64,000 nucleotides of DNA from Crocinitomix algicola (GCF_001661595.2 NZ_LYPF02000015.1:162154-226153), one strand, 5' to 3'; counted from the first letter of the stretch, positions 1 through 8,338 are shown. Numbers and translations: made by a program. The notes: generated by a model from the letters alone, not told the origin.

Positions 1-786
1 TTTCTCGTATGATTTTAAAGCGACGATTAGTAAAATAATTGCCACCAAGATCAAAACGATTGCTCCCCAATAGTTAAAGGCGTGGTGAGGGTCAATGGTA
101 ATCTCCATGTAGTTAAACGGTGATATATACCCAATCCATTTCGTTGCTTCAGTAGACTTAGCAATGGCATTGAGAAAATAAGTTCCAAACGTTAGGCCTA
201 CAACCATGCCCATGAAATTCTTTTTCGGAGTAAAAAACATAGAAATCAACACACCAATTGCCGTAAAAAAACAGATTAAAATAAAACCTGAAGCATGCAT
301 ACGGGTAAAGATTCCCCAGTCCATTGTTCCTTCATTTACCAACGATAAACCTATTCCTGCCAAAACAGTTTGCAATCCGAAAAAAATTAAGGTCAGCGAA
401 AATAATGCTGCTATTTTAGTCCAAAAAACAGTTTTCCTTGAAACAGGCCGTGTCAATAAAAATTCTGACGTTCGGTCTCGCTCTTCTTTAGAAATAATTC
501 CAGCACCTGTGGATGCCGTATAAATACTTATTAGCACCACAATATAAACACCATAATAGGTGCTATAAAATCCTAAAGCACTTGACCAAGTTTGTTCGTC
601 CATTCCCATCGCTTTTCCTATTTCTGGTGGAATTTGTTCCATTAAGGCGGTTAATCCTTCCCCCATACCAGACATATACGGAAAAATACTCAACACCAAC
701 AGTGTAAATCCAAATACAATACTCAACCAAACGAAAAAGTTCTTTCGGTTCCGCTTCAATTCTTTGATGTATAAATTCTTATTCAT
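1..786 (-). CDS. ABC-2 type transporter permease (3' end beyond window)
   Basis: The reading frame is open from an ATG at 784-786 to the window edge, about 262 codons, so the C-terminus is missing. The protein starts MNKNLYIKELKRNRKNFFVW and shows several hydrophobic spans: near residues 18-37, a central stretch rich in I/V/L around 80-100, and others around 130-150, 165-185 and at the visible end. This is the topology of ABC-2 (DrrB/NatB-like) permeases of the inner membrane. The motif EERDRTSEFLLTRPVSR is typical of this family. It lies 10 nt after the ATPase gene and is surely its partner; both follow a TetR regulator. The substrate cannot be read from sequence; drug, lipid or sodium export are all possible. 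Confidence 0.85.
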   Translation of the reverse strand, partial: MNKNLYIKELKRNRKNFFVWLSIVFGFTLLVLSIFPYMSGMGEGLTALMEQIPPEIGKAMGMDEQTWSSALGFYSTYYGVYIVVLISIYTASTGAGIISKEERDRTSEFLLTRPVSRKTVFWTKIAALFSLTLIFFGLQTVLAGIGLSLVNEGTMDWGIFTRMHASGFILICFFTAIGVLISMFFTPKKNFMGMVVGLTFGTYFLNAIAKSTEATKWIGYISPFNYMEITIDPHHAFNYWGAIVLILVAIILLIVALKSYEK

Positions 787-796
787 TGTTTTGATG

Positions 797-1672
797 TTAG
801 CGTTTATAATAGTTCATGAAAATCGTCTCCAAATCGGGTTCTTCCATTACCACATCTACGACCTTACTTTCATTCATCCATTGAATAAGGGATTCAATTG
901 GACCGACATATTCAAAATTTACTTTTTGATCATGCCATTTTTCATTTTGACTTCCAATTGGAAGATTTCGATTAATCGCATCTGGATTAAATACAATTCG
1001 AACTTTTTTCATTTGTTTTTTAAGTAAATCTTGAATGTTCTCGATGGCTGAAATTTCACCATCTCTAATCACAGCAGCGCGATCACACATGCGTTGAATT
1101 TCAGATAAAATATGCGAACTGAAGAAGATTGTTGTTCCTTCCTTATGTTTTTCCTCGAGAAGGTCAAAAAATCTATTTTGCATTAATGGATCCAAACCTG
1201 AAGTAGGTTCATCTAGTATTAACAATTCCGGTCGATGTAAGACAGCTTGAATAATTGCACATTTTTTTTTGTTCCCAAACGACAAATCTGCTATATTCTT
1301 CGCCAAGTCTAGTTCAAAAAAATCAGCTAAATGTTCAATTTCATCCGGATTTATATTATCGTAAAAACCTATTGAATATTCGAGTAACTCACGCGAATTC
1401 ATTTCATCATAATAGTGCACTTCCGATGGGAGGTAACCAATTTTTTTGCGAAGTTCAACTCCTTCACTTACGATATCATGCCCTAGAATTGTTGCTCTTC
1501 CACCACTTGGATGTATTAATCCGAGCAAGGTTCGAATCGTAGTTGATTTACCAGCTCCGTTTGGACCAATAAAGCCAAAAACCTCTCCTCGTTCTACCTT
1601 TAAATTCACGTTTCTAATTCCTCTATTTTCGCCGTACAGCTTAGAGAGATTTATTGTTTCGATTGCTAACAT
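797..1672 (-). CDS. ABC transporter ATP-binding protein
   Basis: This is a 291-residue ABC ATPase that powers the neighbouring ABC-2 permease from the cytoplasmic face. Walker A is GPNGAGKS (residues 36-43), the signature is LSFGNKK (around 130-136; the usual LSGGQ with the second position Phe), and Walker B is LLILDEPTSGLD (150-161), followed by an H-loop SSH. The C-terminal ~80 residues form the extension common in drug/Na+ exporter ATPases such as NatA and CcmA-like proteins. Its ATG lies inside the end of the TetR gene (32 nt overlap), so the two are co-transcribed and probably translationally coupled. Family is certain, substrate unknown. Confidence 0.93.
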   Translation of the reverse strand: MLAIETINLSKLYGENRGIRNVNLKVERGEVFGFIGPNGAGKSTTIRTLLGLIHPSGGRATILGHDIVSEGVELRKKIGYLPSEVHYYDEMNSRELLEYSIGFYDNINPDEIEHLADFFELDLAKNIADLSFGNKKKCAIIQAVLHRPELLILDEPTSGLDPLMQNRFFDLLEEKHKEGTTIFFSSHILSEIQRMCDRAAVIRDGEISAIENIQDLLKKQMKKVRIVFNPDAINRNLPIGSQNEKWHDQKVNFEYVGPIESLIQWMNESKVVDVVMEEPDLETIFMNYYKR

Positions 1673-2252
1673 AATCTTCTTTTATAAATTGTTGAATGAT
1701 TTTAGTTTCCATTTCGAAAACTGGAAAATTGTCAGGATCCATAATGTATTGAAATTTAAATCCTGTCATTGTGATTGAAAAATACTGCATTTGAATTGCC
1801 GGATCTTGATACCCTTGTGCGGTAAAAAACGCTAGCAGATTTTCTGCGAACAGCTGACGCTCAGGTGTAAACTTTTTTTGGATAATCGGAATCACAGATG
1901 GGTGTGAAGACATATTTAAATACAGCTTCCATTTTTTAGGATTTTTACGCAAAATATTGGTCCCCATTTGAACTAAGCGTATAAATGTATCAGCGGTAAA
2001 TTTTTCTTCCATTAATTCATGGACTACTTTGGTTTCTTCATCTAAAAGTGATCCAATTAGTAATTCTAATAACTCTTCTTTACTCTGAAAATAATTATAC
2101 ATCAAACCTTTCGATACTCCGGCTTCTTTGCTCACTTTACTAATTGAAGCATGATGATATCCTTCCTCTGAAAACACATGTAATGCAGCTGATAGAATGG
2201 CTTCTCTTCGTTCACTTCTAATTTCTTCAAATTGTTTGGCAGTTCTTGGCAT
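1641..2252 (-). CDS. TetR/AcrR family transcriptional repressor
   Basis: A 203-residue regulator. Residues ~15-62 form the TetR helix-turn-helix, with the recognisable run AGVSKGLMYNYFQSKEELLE; the remaining ~140 residues are the ligand-binding/dimerisation domain. It is the first gene of a three-gene operon with the ABC ATPase and permease. A 20-bp near-palindrome sits 3 bp before its start codon and overlaps its -7 promoter box, so autorepression with the transporter as the regulated output is the straightforward model. The ligand is unknown. Confidence 0.93.
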   Translation of the reverse strand: MPRTAKQFEEIRSERREAILSAALHVFSEEGYHHASISKVSKEAGVSKGLMYNYFQSKEELLELLIGSLLDEETKVVHELMEEKFTADTFIRLVQMGTNILRKNPKKWKLYLNMSSHPSVIPIIQKKFTPERQLFAENLLAFFTAQGYQDPAIQMQYFSITMTGFKFQYIMDPDNFPVFEMETKIIQQFIKEDYVSNRNNKSL

Positions 2253-2255
2253 TTT

Positions 2256-2275
2256 TTGACTAAACGTTTGGTCAA
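2256..2275. promoter_or_regulatory. TetR operator (20-bp near-palindrome)
   Basis: The 20 bp reads TTGACTAAACGTTTGGTCAA; its reverse complement differs only at one symmetric pair (T/C). It starts 4 bp upstream of the tetR start codon and covers the 3' part of the -7 box and the expected transcription start. Size and symmetry are usual for TetR-family operators. The assignment to this TetR is inference from position. Confidence 0.75.
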
Positions 2276-2311
2276 AGTTAGAATCTTTTTTTTAATTGAC
2301 CAATTGTTCAA
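2273..2311 (-). promoter_or_regulatory. tetR operon promoter with second half-palindrome
   Basis: On the minus strand a TAACTTTG box (2273-2280) matches the Bacteroidota -7 consensus TAnnTTTG, and a TTG (2301-2303) lies exactly 20 nt upstream as the -33 element. The -33 TTG is inside a second near-palindrome (2296-2311, TTGACCAATTGTTCAA) that shares the TTGACCAA half-site with the main operator. Both promoter elements would therefore be covered by bound repressor. Confidence 0.7.
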
Positions 2312-2958
2312 TCTTTTTTTTTAGAAAAAAAGGAGCATTTACGTCTTAGTTTTGTTGGCATTGTACCAAAGAGCTTATCCCATAAACGCGTTGACACACC
2401 AAAAGCTCTTTCAGGCTCTTGATAATGATGTAATAAATGATGTGTCCATAAAAATTCTAAGCGTTTAGGAGCTTTAAACATATGAATAGAATAGTGAAAT
2501 CCCGAATAAATCAAATAACCCAACGTTAAGCCAGCCGTTAAAAAAAAGGATAAGTTCCCCATGACCAAATAACCAATGGCAAAGTACAATGTTACATAAA
2601 TTAAACCACCTGCGGGCGGCATCATTGTTCGTTTCTCTTCGCGTGGAAATTGATGATGAATCCCATGAAAAATATAATGAAAGCGTTTGATATACTCATT
2701 CTTTGAGATATAATGAAAAACAAAACGGTGCATGATATACTCTACCAACGTCCAAAGAAATAATCCAAAAATAAAAATGCCTAAACCGCTAAAAACATTC
2801 ACCGAATTTTCAATAAAGCCCAAAATCATACTCAGTATGGCTAAACTGAGATACCATATAATATGTATTGAAAAATTCGTATATGTCAACGCTTCTAATA
2901 CCTTATTTTTAAAAATTGGAGCTGGTTCCTTGGTTTTACTCAATTCTTTCGTTTGCAT
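2308..2958 (-). CDS. Fatty acid hydroxylase family membrane protein (FA2H-like)
   Basis: An integral membrane di-iron hydroxylase of 216 residues. It has the histidine boxes HRFVFHY, HGIHHQFP followed by R..MMPP, HYSIHM and HHLLHHY, and ends WDKLFGT. The HGxHHxxP...R...PP pattern and the WDxLFGT tail are those of the fatty-acid 2-hydroxylase branch rather than sterol desaturases. Hydrophobic spans surround the first box. I chose the ATG at 2956-2958 (MQTKELSK); an upstream in-frame ATG at 3054 would add 32 residues without family character. Bacteroidota make sphingolipids, so alpha-hydroxylation of an N-acyl chain or a free fatty acid is plausible; carotenoid hydroxylation is less likely. Confidence 0.82.
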   Translation of the reverse strand: MQTKELSKTKEPAPIFKNKVLEALTYTNFSIHIIWYLSLAILSMILGFIENSVNVFSGLGIFIFGLFLWTLVEYIMHRFVFHYISKNEYIKRFHYIFHGIHHQFPREEKRTMMPPAGGLIYVTLYFAIGYLVMGNLSFFLTAGLTLGYLIYSGFHYSIHMFKAPKRLEFLWTHHLLHHYQEPERAFGVSTRLWDKLFGTMPTKLRRKCSFFSKKKD

Positions 2959-3060
2959 TTTAATAAGATTAAAGTTCGTATTTGCCAACTTTAACTCTAA
3001 TTGGACACAAAAGTTTGGGGGATATTTTAACTTATAATGTTCAATTAAAGTCAAAATTCG

Positions 3061-3087
3061 TTGTGGAATAAAACGGAGTTATATTTG
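3061..3087 (+). promoter_or_regulatory. Candidate promoter in gap, no gene directly downstream
   Basis: TTG at 3061-3063, a 16-nt spacer, and TATATTTG at 3080-3087 match the Bacteroidota -33/-7 pattern. The next start codon is 320 nt downstream, so the transcript would be either a long leader of the SDR gene or a small RNA. Confidence 0.4.
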
Positions 3088-3167
3088 CGTGTTCTATACC
3101 ATTCCAAAATTACTAAAAACAGCTATTTCGATCTAAAACCACGATTTAATTTCAACAAATCTTAACG

Positions 3168-3203
3168 TTTTTTAAACGAAATGCCGGTTTTTTCGTTAAA
3201 AAA
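3168..3203. repeat. A/T-rich inverted repeat (hairpin)
   Basis: TTTTTTAAACGAAA (3168-3181) faces TTTCGTTAAAAAA (3191-3203) with one bulged base and a 9-nt loop containing GCCGG. It could fold in RNA of either strand. No function is evident. Confidence 0.4.
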
Positions 3204-3342
3204 GGTGCAAAAGTGCCCTTAAGTTAGGACATTCTAGAAGAGCAAACTCTAAACAACACCTCATTTACAAAGAGTTAAACACCATTATTAAATAATCCCG
3301 GAATCTAACCTTTTTTTAACAAATAATACAAAAGAGAATAAC

Positions 3343-3350
3343 TATATTTG
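3343..3350 (+). promoter_or_regulatory. -7 box of the SDR gene
   Basis: TATATTTG matches the TAnnTTTG box 59 nt before the ATG at 3409. No good TTG lies at the expected upstream distance. Confidence 0.4.
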
Positions 3351-3408
3351 GCTTACCATTATTACTCAGCCCACTCCTGAAAATTTATTATTTAAACTAC
3401 TTATATTA

Positions 3409-4218
3409 ATGTTGACGCGCATTGCTATACTTGGGCTTGGTTGGTTGGGCCTTCCTCTTGCACACAAATTACAGAATTCTGGCTATAATATTATAGGCAG
3501 CACACGTACATCTGAAAAACTAATGGGTTTATTACAATCCCCGTTTGCGGTTAGAATTATTGATTTTCAAAAAGATGCCATCAAAGGAGATTTAACCGCT
3601 TTTCTCGATCAACGTGATTGCCTCATTATTACAGTTCCGCCCAGTAAAATGGGAGAGTCAGAACAAGATTATGAGGAAGCCCTTTATAAAATTGTCTTAC
3701 ATGCTCCAGATGATATGCATGTCATTTTTATCAGCTCAACGTCGGTATATGGTGATGCAACTGGTGAAATTACGGAGGATACAATTCCAAATCCGCAAAA
3801 AAAATCAGCCAATATCTTATTCGCGGCAGAGCGATTCTTGTATGATAAATTTAAAGAACATCTTACAATTGTGCGATTAGGTGGGCTGTACGGTCCTTCT
3901 CGTCATCCAGGAAATTTTTATGGTGAAGATCGTAAAATTCCTGACCCTAAAGGAGTAATAAATTTTATTCATCAAGACGATGCTATTCAACTCTTACTAC
4001 TCATTTTAGAACAAGGTAAGTTTGGTGAACTTTTTAATGGAGTTGCCCCTTCGCACCCTAAACGCGATGAATTTTATAAGAACGCTGCACGCGATTTAGG
4101 ATTGCCTGTTCCAAGTTTTGAGGACGACTCGAATACACCCCCGCGCATTATTTCTGGACAAAGAGCGATAAACGAATTAAACATGACATTTAAACATCCA
4201 AACCCCGCTGATTTCTAA
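3409..4218 (+). CDS. NAD(P)-dependent SDR family protein (YeeZ-like)
   Basis: A 269-residue cytoplasmic protein with an N-terminal Rossmann motif GLGWLG (residues 9-14) and the strand/loop ISSTSVYGD typical of extended, atypical SDRs related to E. coli YeeZ. The canonical YxxxK catalytic pair of classical SDRs is not obvious after the SVYG motif, as in other members of this subgroup. Hence the dehydratase/epimerase activity cannot be assigned. No operon partner: the next gene is 68 nt downstream with its own signal peptide and unrelated role. Confidence 0.8.
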   Translation: MLTRIAILGLGWLGLPLAHKLQNSGYNIIGSTRTSEKLMGLLQSPFAVRIIDFQKDAIKGDLTAFLDQRDCLIITVPPSKMGESEQDYEEALYKIVLHAPDDMHVIFISSTSVYGDATGEITEDTIPNPQKKSANILFAAERFLYDKFKEHLTIVRLGGLYGPSRHPGNFYGEDRKIPDPKGVINFIHQDDAIQLLLLILEQGKFGELFNGVAPSHPKRDEFYKNAARDLGLPVPSFEDDSNTPPRIISGQRAINELNMTFKHPNPADF

Positions 4219-4286
4219 TTTTTTAAACATTCAAAATTTCAAGGCTTTTTAAGAATTCTTCGTAGATTAGTTTAAACCTTTATTTT

Positions 4287-5417
4287 ATGTTGCGATTTAT
4301 CCTTGCTATTTTATTATTTTCAAGCTCTATTTTATTTGGCCAAACTACCGTGTCAGATAGTTTTATTTTTGACGGTGAAGATAGGTCTTATCGCATATAT
4401 ATTCCAGCCCTATACGATGCCGACGTTCCCGTTCCTTTAATTTTTAATTTACACGGTTATGGATCAACAAATGTTGAGCAAGAAGCGTATGGCGACTTCA
4501 GACCTATAGCAGATACGGCAAATTTTATAATTGTGCATCCGCAAGGTTTAGTCGATGACGCTGGGTCTACCCATTGGAATAATTTTGCTACTTCTAGTGT
4601 AGATGATATTGGTTTTATTAACGCCCTTTTGGATACCTTAATCGCTAACTATTCCATTAATACCAATCGCGTTTACAGTACTGGAATGAGTAATGGCGGT
4701 TTCATGAGTTACGAGCTCGCATGCCAATTAAGTCATCGAATTACAGCTGTTGCTTCAGTAACGGGTTCAATGACCTATCTTATGGAAACTAATTGTTCAG
4801 CCGGCCACCCCACACCAATTCTTCAAATTCATGGTACTGCTGATGCGGTTGTTCCGTATGATGGAAATATAGCATTCATTGCTATCGAAGATTTGGTTGA
4901 AAATTGGGTTGAGTTTAATCATTGTTCCGATGAACCAACTGTTCTTGAATTTCCTGATATTGATCCTGACGATGGGTGCACAGCTACTCATTTTATATAT
5001 GAGGATGGATGGTTAGGCAGTAGTGTAGAGTTCATTCGAATTAATGACGGCGGACACACTTGGCCGGGTGCCCCTATTGATATAACCACAACGAACCATG
5101 ATTTTAATGCGTCAGTTGAAATTTGGCGTTTTTTTCAGCAGTTTGAATTGAATATACTAACTAGCAGTGTTGAGGAAATAGAAGAAAAAAATGAAATTTA
5201 TGCCTATCCCAATCCTTCAAAAAACGGAAATTTTAATATTAATCTTGGTGATCACACAGGACTGAACTTAACGTTATATGACGCAAAAGGTAAACTTATT
5301 AAAACCTTTTATACGCAGAAAGATGAGTTCGAAATTTCAGTCAATAGTAAAGGTCTTTTTTTTCTGCATATACAGGGAGAAAACATAAATTACACACGCT
5401 CACTTATTGTTGAATAA
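4287..5417 (+). CDS. Secreted polyester/feruloyl esterase-like hydrolase with T9SS sorting domain
   Basis: 376 residues: Sec signal peptide (residues 1-19, ending SILFGQ), an alpha/beta-hydrolase of the PHB depolymerase/LpqC esterase family (about 20-285), and a C-terminal type A T9SS sorting domain (about 300-376; AYPNPSKNGNF...GLFFLHIQ...). The oxyanion/entry motif is NLHGYGS; the nucleophile elbow is GMSNGG with Ser135; a later IHGTAD gives the likely Asp and GGHTWPG the His of the triad. The product should cross the outer membrane by T9SS. Likely substrates are ester-linked plant or polyester material, but this is family knowledge. Its stop codon abuts that of the convergent nuclease-like gene. 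Confidence 0.88.
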   Translation: MLRFILAILLFSSSILFGQTTVSDSFIFDGEDRSYRIYIPALYDADVPVPLIFNLHGYGSTNVEQEAYGDFRPIADTANFIIVHPQGLVDDAGSTHWNNFATSSVDDIGFINALLDTLIANYSINTNRVYSTGMSNGGFMSYELACQLSHRITAVASVTGSMTYLMETNCSAGHPTPILQIHGTADAVVPYDGNIAFIAIEDLVENWVEFNHCSDEPTVLEFPDIDPDDGCTATHFIYEDGWLGSSVEFIRINDGGHTWPGAPIDITTTNHDFNASVEIWRFFQQFELNILTSSVEEIEEKNEIYAYPNPSKNGNFNINLGDHTGLNLTLYDAKGKLIKTFYTQKDEFEISVNSKGLFFLHIQGENINYTRSLIVE

Positions 5418-6626
5418 TTAATCGATAACGGCAATTTTCCCACTTTCTTTCCGACTTGATTCGGTTAATTGCCAGATAAATATTCCAGGTTTTAACTCCT
5501 TTTTTAAGGCAATTTGATTACTGTTTGAAACCATTTGGTTGAAAATTACCTTTCCGCTCAAATCCAACAATAGAAATTCACCATTTATCACATGGTTTTT
5601 AAGGTAAATCGTTTGATTCACTGCATTATAATAACAAAGGTTAAGGTCTTCAAGTTTATTTCTTTGGATGGATGCTGTTCGATCGGTTTTAACATCCATC
5701 ATAACCGGTAAATGGTCAGATAAGAAATAAAGCGCGTCGGCAACACTATCTGGTACGGTTGGATTATAGGGCGAATTAATAGCATCATTAAAACGCATTC
5801 CATCTTGCCCTAACGCCTGATAAGAAGATTCGATATAAGTTAAACCATTGGCATTATTAAACACATCCTCTGTACAGAATATTAAATCAAATCGGTCATC
5901 CATACCTCCACCGGAACCATCTGCTAATGCTGCTTCCCTCGTGCTTTGTGTATGTAAATAAGCATAACTAGCATTATTGTTCCAATCGCCGATACTATTA
6001 ATGGGATCGATTAAGGTGACATCTCCTGTTTCCCTTAATGCCAAACAGCCCGACTCATTCCCCGAGTAAAAGTTAAAATCCCCGCCTACAAAAATATTCT
6101 CTTTATTTTCAATATCATTCAACCTATATTTTAAAACCAAAACCTCTTCCTTACGCTGGTTAAAATGACCCGAACCTGCCTTTAAATGTAAGCTATACAG
6201 GTTTAAAAAAATTGTATCTGTTTCTGGCCCTAAGTCGGCTTGCTTGTAATAAAGTTTATATTCACTGATGTCCCGGAGGCCGGTTGGAATTTGCACCTGA
6301 TGGCTTATCCCCAGCTTATCCTGATTGTAAAATAATAAATTATCGGTATCAGGACCATCAAAAAAAACTGCAGCGGCATAATTCGTCCTACCAAAAACAT
6401 TTAAAGCATTATCCAATATTAAATCGACTGCATCTGCCGTTAAAACTTCATTCACAACAAGAATATCTGGTTCGGAATAATTGATGATCTTTCTTAAATC
6501 ATAAACTCTTCCTGGTGATTCTCCCGGGAAATTTAAGATGTTATAATACATGATTCGTAAGCTATCTTGTCCAAACATAGTGCCTATGAACCAGAAATTT
6601 AATAGAATTATCAATCTTCCCTTCAT
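5418..6626 (-). CDS. Secreted endonuclease/exonuclease/phosphatase-fold protein with T9SS sorting domain
   Basis: 402 residues. A signal peptide (residues 1-20, ending GTMFGQ) precedes an EEP-superfamily domain with MYYNILNFPG near the start, the conserved VNEV, GGDFNFY (metal/phosphate-binding Asp and Asn) and SDHLPVMMD (catalytic His). The last ~75 residues (LCYYNAVNQTIYLKN...PGIFIWQL) form a T9SS type A sorting domain. EEP proteins cleave phosphodiesters, so an extracellular nuclease or phosphodiesterase is the likely role; the exact substrate is not determined by these motifs. It converges with the esterase gene with no intergenic base and no terminator hairpin between them. Confidence 0.86.
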   Translation of the reverse strand: MKGRLIILLNFWFIGTMFGQDSLRIMYYNILNFPGESPGRVYDLRKIINYSEPDILVVNEVLTADAVDLILDNALNVFGRTNYAAAVFFDGPDTDNLLFYNQDKLGISHQVQIPTGLRDISEYKLYYKQADLGPETDTIFLNLYSLHLKAGSGHFNQRKEEVLVLKYRLNDIENKENIFVGGDFNFYSGNESGCLALRETGDVTLIDPINSIGDWNNNASYAYLHTQSTREAALADGSGGGMDDRFDLIFCTEDVFNNANGLTYIESSYQALGQDGMRFNDAINSPYNPTVPDSVADALYFLSDHLPVMMDVKTDRTASIQRNKLEDLNLCYYNAVNQTIYLKNHVINGEFLLLDLSGKVIFNQMVSNSNQIALKKELKPGIFIWQLTESSRKESGKIAVID

Positions 6627-6633
6627 CGTGCTG

Positions 6634-6641
6634 CAAATTTA
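6634..6641 (-). promoter_or_regulatory. -7 box close to the start of the EEP gene
   Basis: TAAATTTG on the minus strand, followed by CAGCACG and then the ATG. Only 7 nt separate box and start codon, so the leader would be 0-3 nt. A TTG occurs 24 nt upstream, slightly beyond the usual range. Confidence 0.5.
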
Positions 6642-6743
6642 AAGTATTTCTTATAAATTATTATGCAAGCATAACTCGTTTTGCAAAAAAAAAATCTACC
6701 TATTCTGCAATTCGAGAATGATTATTTTAGTAATTTAAAGGGT

Positions 6744-7427
6744 ATGAAAAAAATCAACTCCCTCCTTTTCATTGCATTAATGAGTCTCATTTTTGGCTGT
6801 GCTCCTGCTCGATTTGTCGAGCCCTTGAACAAAAATGAATGGTCAATTGGTGGTAATTTTGGTGGACCTTTATTGGATTTAAATGCACCAATTCCAATTC
6901 CTTTATCTGCTGTCGAAATTGGGTATGGATTAGATTCGAACCTAACTGTTTTTGGAGCTGTTCACACCACAGCTGCTTTATTTGGTAACGTACAGATGGA
7001 CGGCGGGGTGACCTATCAGTTTATTGAGCAAGACAAATACTTGCCCAATATTTCTACTAGTCCTTCTTTTAATTTCATTTACAATTTTGAAAATGGAACC
7101 GGCAAGGTTTGGCCTATTATCGACCTAAACGCATGGTGGAACTACGGTAAACGCAAGAGTTATTTCTACGTTGGTGTGAATAATTACTTTGAGCTTAGTG
7201 CCATGAACGCCGATGAACAACCAATTCGTCAGCATTGGATTTTAAACCCTCAATTTGGTCATCTTTTAAAAGATAAAAGAGAAAGATGGCAATTTACATC
7301 TGAAATTAAATGGTTATCCCCAGTAAATGATAATTCTTACGCATTTGTACCATATAACACACTTGGAACGAGGGGCGCTTTAGGCTTTTATGTCGGTTTC
7401 CGATGGATACTTGGTAAAAAAAATTAA
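6744..7427 (+). CDS. Lipoprotein of unknown function
   Basis: A 227-residue protein beginning with a lipoprotein signal peptide, MKKINSLLFIALMSLIFGC, with Cys19 as the lipidation site. The mature part is rich in aromatic/glycine beta-strand patterns (FGGPLLDL, YGLDSNLTVFGAVH, LGFYVGFRWILG) that resemble a small outer-membrane barrel or a surface lipoprotein; no named family is recognised. The ATG at 6744 was preferred over one at 6681 because only this start gives a proper lipoprotein signal. The next gene begins 1 nt after its stop, so the two form an operon. Confidence 0.75.
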   Translation: MKKINSLLFIALMSLIFGCAPARFVEPLNKNEWSIGGNFGGPLLDLNAPIPIPLSAVEIGYGLDSNLTVFGAVHTTAALFGNVQMDGGVTYQFIEQDKYLPNISTSPSFNFIYNFENGTGKVWPIIDLNAWWNYGKRKSYFYVGVNNYFELSAMNADEQPIRQHWILNPQFGHLLKDKRERWQFTSEIKWLSPVNDNSYAFVPYNTLGTRGALGFYVGFRWILGKKN

Positions 7428-7428
7428 T

Positions 7429-8322
7429 ATGAAATATTTTATAAAACTCGTTCCCATTATCGCACTGCTGGTGGGTTGTAAAAAATTGACACTTGACAAG
7501 GTTGCTTTTCCAAGTACCAAATTAGAGGCTTATCAATTTGAAAACTACGATGCAGGAGAAGGAGCTGTTCCTATTGAATATGCAATTCAATCAGACAAAT
7601 ACACCTTAATAAATATGGTGTCAACCGATAAAAGCTCCGGAGAACAATACACAATTTATGGGGTATACATTGGCGATATAAGCACTATTAAAGACGATAC
7701 TGTTATCATGTATTGCCACGGACAGTCGTTACATATGGATGCCTATTGGCCCCGTGCTAGCTTACTCGCTAATCTCATAGAAAAATATAATTATGGTATA
7801 TTTATGATGGATTATAGGGGATATGGAATGTCCGATGGCGAATCTTCTGAACAAGGATTATACGAAGATGTTGATGCAAGTATTAACTGGTTAATTGATC
7901 ATGGCGCAAAAGCTGAGCAGACTTTTTATTATGGTTTTAGTCTGGGATGTATACCCGTTATAGATAGAGCCGTTTATCGCTCCGACTTTAAACCAAGTAA
8001 AATCATCCTAGAATCACCTCTAGCTTCGGTGGCAAATTTGACTCAAAGTTCTTTATTATTAGATATCGATCCAGATTACATGACAACTTTAGAATTTAAC
8101 AATGCGGAGAAAATAAAATCTTGGGGAAGTGATTTATTGTGGATACATGGCAAAGAAGATGATTACATCGCTATCGAAAATGGTGAGTTAATTTATTCAA
8201 ATCATAACGGAACATACAAGGAGGCCATTCGGGTACCAAAGGCTAACCATTCAGATATTCCTGCAGTTTTAGGTTATGAAACTTATCTCAATAAGCTTGA
8301 AAATTTCATTCTTCGGGATTAA
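7429..8322 (+). CDS. Alpha/beta hydrolase lipoprotein
   Basis: 297 residues with a lipoprotein signal (MKYFIKLVPIIALLVGC) and an alpha/beta-hydrolase fold. The oxyanion region is YCHGQS, the strand-6 loop is YRGYGMSDG, the nucleophile elbow GFSLG holds Ser171, a later WIHGKEDDY supplies the likely Asp, and KANHSDIP the His. This resembles the BEM46/ABHD13-type serine hydrolases. It is tethered to a membrane, facing the periplasm or the surface. The ATG at 7429 was chosen as it gives the lipobox and starts 1 nt after the previous stop. Substrate unknown. Confidence 0.83.
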   Translation: MKYFIKLVPIIALLVGCKKLTLDKVAFPSTKLEAYQFENYDAGEGAVPIEYAIQSDKYTLINMVSTDKSSGEQYTIYGVYIGDISTIKDDTVIMYCHGQSLHMDAYWPRASLLANLIEKYNYGIFMMDYRGYGMSDGESSEQGLYEDVDASINWLIDHGAKAEQTFYYGFSLGCIPVIDRAVYRSDFKPSKIILESPLASVANLTQSSLLLDIDPDYMTTLEFNNAEKIKSWGSDLLWIHGKEDDYIAIENGELIYSNHNGTYKEAIRVPKANHSDIPAVLGYETYLNKLENFILRD

Positions 8323-8338
8323 AGCGGATTTTTATCAA

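Larger units (their letters stand above)
2959..3408. other. 450-bp gap with promoter-like sites and a hairpin
   Basis: No coding region of convincing quality lies here. It holds a plus-strand promoter-like pair (3061-3087), an A/T-rich inverted repeat (3168-3203) and a TATATTTG box near the next gene (3343-3350), each listed separately. Nothing else is recognised. Confidence 0.6.

Noticed and set aside
206..523. 105-codon plus-strand frame at the window start
   Set aside because: Antisense to the permease gene, which reads through the window edge and has clear membrane spans.
2958..3054. Longer start for the fatty-acid hydroxylase
   Set aside because: The additional 32 residues carry no family similarity and the ATG at 2956-2958 fits the family start better.
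3055..3087. Plus-strand promoter pair could drive a short protein in the 3.1-3.4 kb gap
   Set aside because: No frame of good quality with an ATG and typical composition lies there; only a promoter and hairpin remain plausible.
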